From positions 7,225,501 through 7,289,500 of the forward strand of contig JAMPIT010000417.1 of assembly GCA_026261815.1 (NCBI GenBank): 64,000 nucleotides of DNA. The letters are read 5' to 3'. The position numbers were made by a program, and so were the translations under genes. Positions 39,587-51,500 of this stretch are shown piece by piece. Numbering within the stretch: position 1 is the first letter of the stretch; each line of letters starts with the position of its first letter. The notes below the pieces were generated by a model. It saw only the letters and a list, made by a program, of their open reading frames with translations, had not been told where the DNA came from and did no database searches. The stretch is from Monarcha castaneiventris obscurior. Taxonomy: Eukaryota > Chordata > Aves > Passeriformes > Monarchidae.

Positions 39587-42500
39587 CTGGGGAGCGGCAA
39601 CACCAAAGTTAGTTCTCAGCAAGGAGATGGGCACACTGCCTTGTTTGTTTCGGGGGTACTTTGGCGTGTGAAAATAAGCCACGGTTACAGAAAGGGGAAA
39701 AATTCTCTCTTTCTCTCCTCAGCTGGGGAAGAGAGCTATAAACCCACCAATGGTACGAAGCACCAGCCATGCAGCCTGCCGTGGGGATTTCCTCTGGGTA
39801 AGGAGGAGGAAAGGTTTCGATATTTTGAGCTAATTTCACCCTGCTTCAGGATGAATCTACCCTTCCCATGGGACGCCCTGCAGCCCCCACCACTAGGCTC
39901 TCCCTGAGCATTGATGGTCCAGGAGGCAGCGGAGCACAGGTTCCCTGTGGGTCCTCACTCATGGCTGCCCTACAAACCTGCCACAGACTGTGGACACATC
40001 TATCTGCTGGACAGGAATCAAGGGACTTCTGTACAGACCTCCTCTCATTAAAAAAAATAGCAATATCTGGGGAGAGAAAAGAGGCCACATGGTTCTTTTG
40101 ACCAGCACCAGTGGCAATGATGACATTTAGCACAGAAGGGGGGGGGGGCGGGTCCCTTCCCAGCAGGAAGTGGAAACAGCCTTAATTTCCTTGCATAAGG
40201 GCTCATCTAGTTAAGCTGCATTTCAGTTGTTTCTAGGAAATTGGTCTGCATTATGAGATCATCACTGGGACACTGCACTGGGATGATGCATGTAGGACAG
40301 GAAGCAGTCTCCTGAAGCAGTCTCTATAGTTATTCAATAGAGTCTGCGTCACATAATCAGAAGTTTACCAATTTCTCCTTTACAACAGTTCAGTGCTTTT
40401 GCCTCAGTGGTGTTCCAGCTCCAGGGCTCTACCTCTTTGTGTCTTAACCTATACCAGAAGTTTCAAAACTGCAGCAACTCAGTGGTCTCAGACCAAGGCT
40501 AAATTTATCCTTGGTGAATTTATACACATTTGTATTGTGCCAACAGTGTCTGTCATATATAGCTGGATAACATCTGATTTTATTTTTTAGTTTATCTGGA
40601 ATAGAGTGCCCCTGTTCATGGAGTATCTTCCAAGAACAATAACAGGGATCTTTAGTGGGCTTTCATCTCTGCATCTTCTGCCCTTCAGAGACACCTGATC
40701 TCCCCCCAGTGCTTTTATTCTTCTCTTTTGTTAGTGAGAAATAGCTGCCTTTTCAGAAAGAGATGGCACCTTTCTGGGATGTGAGGGTTAAGTGGGCAGG
40801 GCAAAACAGTGAGGACACAGTGTGTGCATGGGGCACTAAGACTTGTGGAGGATGTAGGTGGGAAGAAGCCTGTCCCAACCAAAAAGATGCATGATCTGGA
40901 GTCACAGTGTTAAGAGGACCCCAGGAGGCTGTGCAAGATGTCACCTCCCTGGCTCACACCAGGGCTGCTGTGCATGCAGGTGTCTGCAGCACACCCAGTG
41001 CCAGGGACCCAGGGGGGACCTAGAGAGTGATGTGATTTCATCTTCATGTGGGGCTCACTGCAGCTGTCAATCTATTTGTTGATCCAAAGCAGAAGAACGT
41101 GTGACTTTATGGGGTGAGAGCTATCCACTTTGTTATATTACACCCTCTCCTCCCCTACATTCTGCAGTCCTACAGATGTGCTCCTCCTGTGCTCCTCCTA
41201 CAGATCCAGGTTACCCAGCCCATGACCACAGCTGCCTCTCTCCTTCCTCTGCCCTCCTCCTCGTTCAGCCCCCTCTGTTCAGGTATGATGTGAAAATTGG
41301 GTTTTCCTAGAAGACAGAAGCGGGGTTCCTCACCTGATGGAGAAGTGAGCAGTTCACACCTGGCGATCTCAGTGATGCCCATGAGCCTTGCAGAGAGATC
41401 TTAGGAAGGCTGCGTGGACATGAGACTTCCTCAGACCCTGTCTGGGTGGCAGAGATGGCTGGGTGGAAAAATTCTGCTGGTACAGGTAACAGAGGGGAAG
41501 ATGCACCTGGAGAGAAGGGGCTGGGAGGGACTGACAGACCATGAAAAGAAAGGGGAGGAGAAGAAAAATAGAAGAAAAAAAAAAGTTGAAGAGTCCTCTG
41601 ATTTTATTTGGTGCCTTTGCTACTGTTACACTGAGCAAAGTCTCAAGACCAGTGAACAAAGGATATCCAGGAACATGCACTCCTGGCTGAGAAGCCTCAG
41701 TCTGATGTTCCGACTAAGTCTGCACAAAAACCTGCACCAGACCTGGGAGACCTAACACAGCTCAGACCCATAAGGCAACAGGCCAGCCCTGCTGTTGCTC
41801 TCACAGAGAAATGGTGAGCTGAAAGGCCTTGACTTAAGGATGCATCACTGCCAGAGGACTTTCATCCCAGATCCTGCAGGGCAAGGGATGAAGAGAGATA
41901 AATTAAGTGGTGTTTTGGGAAACCTGCGGATCACAGGAGACCAGGGCATGCGCAAGAGTAGAACCAGAGCACTTCCACCAAGGGCAGACAGGTTCCCTGA
42001 ATCTGTACTTGGTCTCAGGGGACAGCAGAGTTTTTCTGTGCTGAGTGAGCACAATTCATCCAGCTGGCATGTCAGGAGAATCTGTCCCCACTCTTCTCTG
42101 ACCATGCATAGCTGCACTACTGCAAATGGGGATCAGCATTTTCACAACATTTCACAGTCATGTCTGAGGGAAGATATAAAAGCTAGCAATAAAAATGAAG
42201 GAGCTGCTCCTCCCCCCATTCCTGAAGCAAATTAGCAAACTGAAAGCTAATTCTTGGTTAGCATAATCCCATGTCACATTAACTCTCCCCCTGGCAGAGG
42301 GAAAGCAGGGGAAAAACAGAGCTGAACCAACCCCCAGTTTCAGCAGACCTGGAGAATGAGAGCCCTGCTCACCTTTGGTACTTTCATGCTTTAGCCAAGA
42401 CTGAACTGAGTTGAAAGGAGTATTCTCCATTTCACACAGGTAACTGTCTGGGTTTGTAGAGCCATCCTCACTGGATGCTGGAAGCAGGCATTCCCCCAGA

Positions 42501-45500
42501 CTGTCTGCCCCATTGGAGTCAGGGTTGTTCTGACCGTCCTGCTGGAAAAAATAAGTGAGGACAAAGCCTTGTGAAATTTAATAGATGATGATAGAGCAGA
42601 CTTTTCAAACCCTCAAGAAGAGCTGATTCTGATAATACCTTCAAACTAGCTAAGAGATGTTCAATTTTCCAGCCCAAATCGCCTAACTTTTGATTAATTC
42701 AGAGGAAGTTACTAACAGTAGTGAAGAGAACTTTCAAATACATGTGTTCTTTTGTTCTCCTCAGATCCTACTCCCCAGTATGTCTCTATGGAGAAGCTCT
42801 TGAAAAATGACCAGAATTATATTCCTCAGCAGGGACACCTGGATGGATACAGAGCACCTGAAATGAGCAGGGCCACAAGTATAGCACATGGTGTAAGATG
42901 CCCATGACTGCCTGGGCCTAACCTTGATCTCCTTAGGACTCAGCTGAGCAGCATTTCGATTGTCTGACTCATCTCCTAGAAGGATGGAAGAGGACTTGTC
43001 TGAGTTGAGGGATAACGCTTCCATTTCAGCCAGCTGGACCTGCAGGAAGGGAAAGGAGCTATCACAGGTCATGCCTGGGATCCACATTTCAAGCAGTCAC
43101 ACTGTTTATGGTGGATAAGTGAGAGCCTGTAGACCCAAGATCAATTTTAGGTTATATTCCTTGGATATATTCCAGATCCATCAGGAACTGCCTAACCCAG
43201 ACCTGGGCTGGGCAGGAGAATTCCCTTTTTAAGAAAGGTTGGATATACAATCTGCAAGCAGCCCGCTACCAGTCCATGCTCCTCTAGTGCCAGAATTGGA
43301 GGAAGGAGTCCTGTATCTGTCACAGCGATACAGCTGGCCCAAGGCCCTGCAGGTAAAGCCAGGCAGGCAGATGGGTCCCTCAGGCTGGTGACAGGGCAGC
43401 CGGCTCTGCTGAGGGATGGGAGCAGACCCCTCTTTCTGAAGGCACCACAGACAGCCCTGCTTAAACATGAAGATGCTTTCATTCCAGGGAAAGTCATGCC
43501 TCTTGCAGTCCATGCCATTATCATGCTTTTCATATTCTCTTACCTTCATTACTGAAACCCTGTTTCTCTCCAGCTTTTCTGCATCTTGCCTTTCCCCTCC
43601 CCTCTAACCTACCCAAGGCTTCACCTAACACCATCTTCCATTCTGTTCTCCATCTCTAAACTCAGCCCTCCCATGCACCCACGCTTGAGCTCTCCTGCTT
43701 TCTGAAAGCAAGTCTGACCACTGCATCTCTCCCATTCTTGTGCTTCAGCTCTGCTCCAGTCCCATGCCTGACCTTGCTTCATTTTTGGCCTGTTTCATAC
43801 CACATATGCCCCTCTCCCATCCTCTTTCCTCCAAGCTTTTAAACCCCTTCTCCCTGGCAACTCTTTCTCACAATGCCTGAAAAGCATCTTCTTTTTCTAC
43901 CAGCCTAAGCAGTTTCTCTGTCCCTCCTGTGCTTGGATTTCCATCACTGGTCTCTAGGGTGCCACCAGTTTGCACCACCAGCAGCTAACTCTTGAGAGCT
44001 GTGTTCTGGGTTGTGTCAGTCGGGACAGCTTCTGGCCATGTGTTTGTGTTTGCAAGAGGCAGGTACAGCTCTTGTGCCATGACAGCAGGTGAAACATTTG
44101 GAGAGATGACTTTCGAGCTGGAAGTTTAGTGGCTTGTGCCAATGCCAGAGACTGGAAGAGGTCTCCATCTGAGGGATAATGCACTTTAAACAAACAGAAT
44201 GGAAAACCGGAGCTGGATTTAAATAAAGTGCACAAATGATATCCTTATTTGAGATATTATTCTGACACAGGAACGTGGTGCTGTTCAACCATGGAGAAAG
44301 CCCAAAACCAACAACTGCTGCTCAGAGCACGAACACACAGAGAGCCCACAATGAACTTATGCCAGGGATGCTACACAACCACCAGTCAGCAACTACTTGT
44401 GTAGAGAAGCAGAGTCTTCATTCAGTCCCACTTAATGTACTCATCTCTTACTCTCCCAAGTGCTACACCAAAACAGCATTATAGCTGTGCTTGTAGAGGC
44501 AGGAGCATGACCTGTGGTAACATCTGTGACTACCTTTGCCATCCATAAAAAAGGATTTCAACAAAAGCCAGAACAGTCTGTCACTGAACCGCTTGCTCGA
44601 AAATTCTGACCACCCTGGGATCTACGCAAAACCCACAATCAACAAAGTCATGACTAAATAAACTGCAGGTGTGGAAACATATTTCACTGGTGCTCACTGA
44701 CAAACTCCTACCGTGGCTAAACACACTCCAGTCATCCATGTACAGATGTCTGTCAACCATCCCAAGAGTGAAAGGATAGAAATGACAAGAGACGAGGTAA
44801 GCACCATGAAAAAAGGAGGTTTTGTTCTTATTGCTTCCCTTACTGCAGAATATTTTAAAATTTGCTGACTAAAGATGAGGAACAAAAAAAAAATTTTAAA
44901 TTACAGTGTGGGAGAAGGTTAACTAGATCCAAATCCATGAAACCTGCCAGGAACATCAACGTGAGACACTGAACCATACCATGCACACATATCCCTTAGA
45001 AAACAACTAGTTGCAGATATATCTTTAAAAACAGACCTACGATTACAAAAATCCTTAATTGTACAAATAATTGGTTTGAAAATAAAATATCAGGAGCATA
45101 ATTGGGAAAGGTGCTGAGCGCTTCTGCTCAATGCCACAAAAAGCTTAGCACACATTAATGAGTTTGAGCATATGTTTAAATGAGTGCTCAGCATCTTGAT
45201 GAATTAAACTACCAAGGAAATTGTAGGGAACATTTTTGGCTAATACGTTATTTTTGTCAGAGGACAGAGTTAAGGCTGAGAGGGTAGACAGCAAGCATAC
45301 TGTTTTTCTCTAATACACATGCATTGGACAGATAAAGGACTAGATAAATAGTTTTGCCTATGTAACTTGCTGTCAATTGCTTCTGAGACTGTACAATTCT
45401 GTCTGTGTACAATACTCATTTGGATATGTTGATGTACCAGAGTGCACTCTAATTTAATGAATGTGTGCATTGCTGATGTTAGCTGTGACTCCACATAGTG

Positions 45501-48500
45501 ATTTACTATTGAAATTTCCTCTTTTTTTTTACTTTGAAATATGAAGAGAAGGTCCTGACCAATCGTGGCTTAAAATCCTAAGGTATAGTTTTGACTCATA
45601 TGATCCAAAATAAAACATCTCTATTTTATTACTAAACTCATTCTTGCATAGACAATTTCTTTTCAGTTCCACATTTTAGATGTGTTGAAATACCAATTTT
45701 GAAAGTAATTTATGGCTCCATAACAGCCATTAGAAAGTATGATCACAGCCATTAGAAAGTATGATCTAAGAATAATTCTTCAGTTGTGGTAATTACATCA
45801 AACTTTGCTCTGGCTGGGGGTTCCATTTGAAGATTTTGCTATCTAGTTTCTTTGCTGGGAAGGTAAGAAAATGGGTTGTTGTCTGCATTCGTAGGCGGGG
45901 TACTGAAGACTATTGGGGAGATTTTCAAATGAAGCTGCAAATGGCTTAACTTGAGGGCAATCATTCTGGAATACCTTAGGAGATTTGGTTTGCTGAGAAA
46001 GCTGAACACCAATTGCTGAACATAAAGACTTAAGTAAAGCAGTGGAAATTGCAGTTAATTGAAAACTAGTTACTTGGTTGCATTGATGCAGAATTCATTT
46101 GTGAAGTGTCTCAATAACGATAAACTACAGCAATGTTTGCATTTTGATACTTTTGAAAGGAAGCAATGGGGATAAGCAGACAGCTGAGAAGCTGAAAAAA
46201 AAAATCAGAGCATCAGAACTAGGCATCCGAGGCCAAAAAAATACTGCTTTCTTCAAACATGGATAGAATAATCTGCCAATAAGAGCTCTTTCCCCAAGTT
46301 TCCTTGTTTCTTTATAAGTGATAGCCACATATTGAGTCAGTTATGGGGAGAAGAGAGTGAGGTTTGCCACTGATGTACCAATTTACTGTCAGAAGAGCCA
46401 CACTACTACTACAAGCCTGACCACACAAAATCAGAGCACCTAAATGCAATAAAATTATTTCAGAAATAGAATTAATTCTGCTACTCACCTAACCCTTTCC
46501 AGACTATTTTCTCCTTAAAGTTTCACAACCTGAAAAGACTAATTGAGTAGGAAGTAGTTTTCCAAAGCATCTACCAACTTTAGTAGCTCAACCCTAAGCC
46601 TTTTTGGTGTCCTGCTCGTAGCAACAACCCGTTCATCAGCTAGCAAACTTTCTCAGTGGGCCCATTTTTATTTAGTTTTTGCTCAAACTAATTAACTGGT
46701 TTTCACCACAAACCAATCCTTGCTCACAGACATGACTCTATTCAACAAGGCATTTAAACATGTGCTTAATTGATCGACCTCAATAGGGAATAAGCAAGCA
46801 CATGCTTAAAATGAGGACAAAACACCAGCTTAAATCTCCCACTGAATTGCTCCTGAGTGCTCTCATTGGAGTGAGATCCTTAGAGTCCTCTGTCCAACAT
46901 GAGCCTGAACCTAGACTTTTCTTGCAAAATTGAACGCAACAAGAGCTGCCAGGATGCCTTCATAGTCATTTCTGTACAGGTCATTCAGTCCCTCCTGACC
47001 CGTGTCCTGTCACGTCTCACTTTTCCACCACCTCAAACATCCACGTGTGGCTGAGGAGGGCAGGCCTGTACTCGAGGCAGTATCAGCACTTCACAACAGA
47101 TAACAAACACAGGTCAACAAGCTCTACTGTCTACACAATCTACAGTGAGGAGCACACATGGGACGACCTGCGGGCACGTGGGTGTGGGTGTGCAGGTCTG
47201 GGGGGGAAGAGTCCCCTCACACATCCTCGTACGCAGGTTACCTCTTGCTTGTCATGGTTACACTTCTCGCACATGGCCGGCGAGGAGTAATGATGGAAGA
47301 CGGAGCCCGATAGGTTATCGATGATCATTAACTCCCCGTCGAAGGAGTCCTTAATAATTAAAGAGACACTGTCCAGCCATAAGTTCTCCTAGGGGACAAG
47401 AAAGGGGGGAGGATGGGAGAGATCATTTTAAGAATGTCGAGTTTTTTGCTTTCAAGTTTCATGTGAATTTGGGGCTGGGTTCTCCACCCTGACTCATCTG
47501 GAGCAGCATCTTGTTCTGCAGGTACTTGCACAGGGTCACTGGGGGGAACATTTGCTCCAGAGGGTGTGTAAAGGTGCCAGAGTTCAATGAAAAAAAAAAT
47601 AAAATAAGGAGGGACAGTCTTCACTCACTTTCAGTGTTCACGTCTCCCTTCCAGCTCTGCTGGAGTCACTCACTCTCGATCTGCCATTTCTCCTGCACTC
47701 TTCTCCTGAGCTCCCCTCTCAAATTTGCTCCTGTCACACCTTTAGCTGATCTGCTCCATCCCTCCTCTGCTGGCCCTCAGGTTCCTACACCATGATGACA
47801 ATGAACAGGACACACTGCTGTCACAGCCTTGTCCCTACATGATCCCATCAACTCAAAAGTCTACTGCTGAAAGCAAACCTTTCACCCTGAGGTGGAAGAC
47901 TCTGCTACTGCTAAGCCCTCAGTCATCTAAGCTGCCCAGCTACTGCCCACAGCTACTTGCTGCAGTCTGGTTGGTAAGTTCAAAGGTGTACTCACCTGGG
48001 CTGGAGAGTAACATCTCATGCACAGATGTCCTTCAGGATCTGTTCTACCACCACCTCCTCCTGTTCCTGCTCCTTTTCCCTGTCCTGAATTTGGAGAGCC
48101 TGACTTGTGGGAGCACAGCCCATGAGTAATTTCCATCTCAAGCTCAGCATCCATCTCTGCATCCTCCTGGGCCTCCTTGTTGCTGTCGTCGAGATGCTTC
48201 ATGAGCACAGCTACCACCACATTGATGAGGACAAACTGGGCTGTGAGCACAAAGCTGACAAAGTACAGTGGGGAGATGAACTGCAGGTTGCTGATACAGC
48301 TCCGGTCATCGTGGCTGCAGTCACGCAAGGTATCCTTGAGGGGGAGTTGGGATAGAGAGGAAATGATGGAAAGAAGGAAAGACTAAAGTAAGAACAGAAG
48401 CTTGGCTCCTCTTTGTCAAAAAAACACTGATGCCAATGGAAAGAACAAAGCAAACACTTCTATCACCCCGTACCTTTTGGCATAATGAGGTCCCCAAAGA

Positions 48501-51500
48501 ATCTGGGACATTCTCTGTTAATATGCTGTCTGCTTCAGAGCAAAACCATCCAAAGGCATATGAAGCAATCTTTCAGACCATGACATGTTGCTGCCACCGT
48601 AGCCCCACACACATGAGCAAGACCAAAAATGAGCAGGCTGGTACTGCCTTCTCCTATCTAAAGTCAAAAGCACCATATGTGATGAAAGAACTTTCCTTTC
48701 TCCATGTCCTCTGAAGGAAGTATTTATTTTGTATTTTCCTGGTAGCTCTGCAGATGAGTGCTGTGTCCAACACACGTCCTATGCTCAGCTTTGATAACAG
48801 TCCTGACTACAGTGGATAGTCCTTCTTGGCCCAAATGATTTTCTCATTCCTCCCAAGGAAAATTGGCACTTTTCTCTATCAGATGTCTCTAGGGCTATGA
48901 GCCCAAGGTTTGTGTTACTGTGGTGGGGAGGGAGACTCCGGACCAAGCAGGGACCTTATCTAGCAACCCAGCTTCTGTGTTCTGTGCTCCTTCCCTTTGC
49001 TAGCCCAAGCTCTGCTGAACAGACCACACATCAAAATTTCTCTTTCCCCACAAGCAGGAGATCCTTGCCCCTAAGGCCCAGTTACCTTCATGATCCCATT
49101 CCAGTTGTCACCCGTGGACACCTGGAAGAGTGTGAGGAAGGCCATCCCAAAGTTCTCGAAGGTGGCGTGGCGGCTCATGCCCTCGCAGGGGTTCTCATCA
49201 TTGCACACTGAAAAGCAAAGGGAGCGCAGCACTCAGGGGAGGACACACTGCCAGCCCTGAGACCAACAGCATGAACTCACAGCCCGAAGACCTCACGTAA
49301 TGAATGGTATCAGCACCCTGCCCAACAGTTGGCTGTTGGCCATCAGTATGGAAAAATCCCTTTTGGCTGAGCCCCAGGATATCAGGCAGTGTAACTCTCT
49401 TGCTCAGGGGTATCCTCCCAACATGTCATTGTGCTGCCTTTCTTCTTGATCAATATTCCATAGCAAGAGATGGAAGTAAACTTTCACTAACCTTTTCTTG
49501 TAATATTGAAGGCAATGTCAGGGACAGAGTGCAGGAAAAGCAAATGTTTAAGAATGTAAGAGAGAATGGAGGCTGCTTTTATTTTGTTAGGCTGTTAGTA
49601 CGACAGCAATTTAGAGGGAAATTCCTCTTACATCAATTATGCATAAGGGAGAATAAAGTCCATCAAATAATTCAGTCCCTTTATTGAAGAGTTCTGATTT
49701 TGAGAAACCCCAACCAGCATGTCTGTAGCTCACATTGGAGCATGGTCTGCTTGAGACTTACCCAGTTTTCCAAAGAGCTCCACTCCTAGAGCAGCGTAGA
49801 TGAAAAAGAGGAGCATGAAAAGGAGTCCAAGGTTTCCCACCTGAAAGCAAACGGCACTGTCAGTCTATCCCAAAGCCTATTTCATCTGTACAGAAAATGT
49901 TTCTGCATTTCAGAGTCTGAAGAGAAGAGCAGTGAAATCCCAGTGTACAAATGCAACCAAACAATTGCTCAACACAAAATCTTCAGTGATGGCTCCAGTT
50001 GCCATCAGGGCTGGGGGAGGAGCAGGCAGGTGGGAAGAGAAGGCATGGAAAAATTAAGAATTTAATGGGTTTTTCAGAGACACTGAACAGTTTCTGATCT
50101 GAATGTGTGTGGTCACTGGGCCTATGTTAGGATCATCACTTCAGGAATCTTAATTTAGTCATTGCAACTGCTGTGCCATCCAAATTCAGGAGAGAAATAA
50201 GTGATTCAGGCCACCCACTCCCCTGGACTGCCACATCCTGGCTCCCTACATTCTCACTGGAAGGAATTATTTCTGATGACTAGATTAGACACCATAGTAA
50301 ATGCTGTGAAAACACCGTGCTGGGTCTGTGTCTACAGGGCGTTAAGAAAAGAAAGTTAATAAAACTTAGCTAAGGACTACATTTCCAAAGGGCTCTTTAA
50401 AATTAAAGCTCTATTCACTATTAAGAATTGCTGCAGTGTAACAAAGACAGGAAGGGAATTTAAACAGAATGACTGGAGATGCCTTGTATGCCATTAGCAA
50501 GCCAGAATCCCTGGTTTGAGTCTGTGCTCTAGGAACAAAAAGAGAAAAGTCAGGAAGAGGATAAAGAGCAAGGGAAAGGACAGCTTATTTCAAACTACTT
50601 CTTTTGGCAAAGCCAATAAATCTTGGAGAATAATATTACACATAATTCAATTGTCCCCTGAAGACCCAGTGTATAAAATGTGGAGACTAGGTTCATTCCT
50701 TTAACGGTGAAACTGGTAGATTTTAGACCTTTAAGTTCAGATTTTTACACAGCTCTAAGTATGGAGTGATTTTTTTATCCCTGCTACACAACTTTATTAA
50801 ACAAAGCCAACCTGTTATAGGAAGTAGCAAAAGCCAGTCAACAGGAAGTCATCGGCTTTGATGCTGGAGGGATTAAGTACTGGTTTTTATTAACTTCCAG
50901 GGAATACCTAGAGGCCAAACTTTCAGACATCTGCTTGCTTTGGGGCAGATGTTACTGACCTCCAAAAGACCTGACTCACCAACTTGGTTAGCAAAGGAGC
51001 CATAGGTAAATAGGAGACAGAAAAATCAGAAATGAGAAAGTATGGAAGAATATACTTGTGGTTTGTGGCTAGGACCAGAAGCAGAGACTCATGGATCCCA
51101 GCTGTGCTCTTTGCCATCTTGAGCAAAACACTTAACTGTCTGATGACTCAGTTTCTCTGACTACATGACAGCGATATGAATGGATAATAAATAAGAGAGG
51201 AGGAAATATATTTTGGGAATAGAAATTGAATCTCATCATTTAAGTGCAAATATATTGCAGAGTCCTCTAACCAACAGTTTCTGGATACTATTTCATCCAG
51301 CTCTTAATATCTGTGTGCATTTTTCTGGGTTTCAGAATAAACATGCCACTGGACATGCAGAATAAACATGCAGACACTGGATCTAAAGACCTGCTCTGTT
51401 CCAGATCCTTGCCTGAGAAAAATCATCTGTTGTGGCTCCTGGAATGGAAAAGAGCAAGGTGCAAAGAAGCTGCACTGAGCCAGTCTGTGGCAGCAGAGAC

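Noticed and set aside
38831..39907. Long plus-strand open frame (358 codons) taken as a gene
   Set aside because: It is the exact antisense of the terminal CACNA1I exon plus intron; composition is low-complexity Ala/Arg/Gly and no domain is recognisable.
42373..42541. Direct splicing of exon R to exon T
   Set aside because: Exon R ends in phase 1 and exon T starts in phase 0, so the join shifts the frame. Exon S supplies the missing phase and conserved residues.
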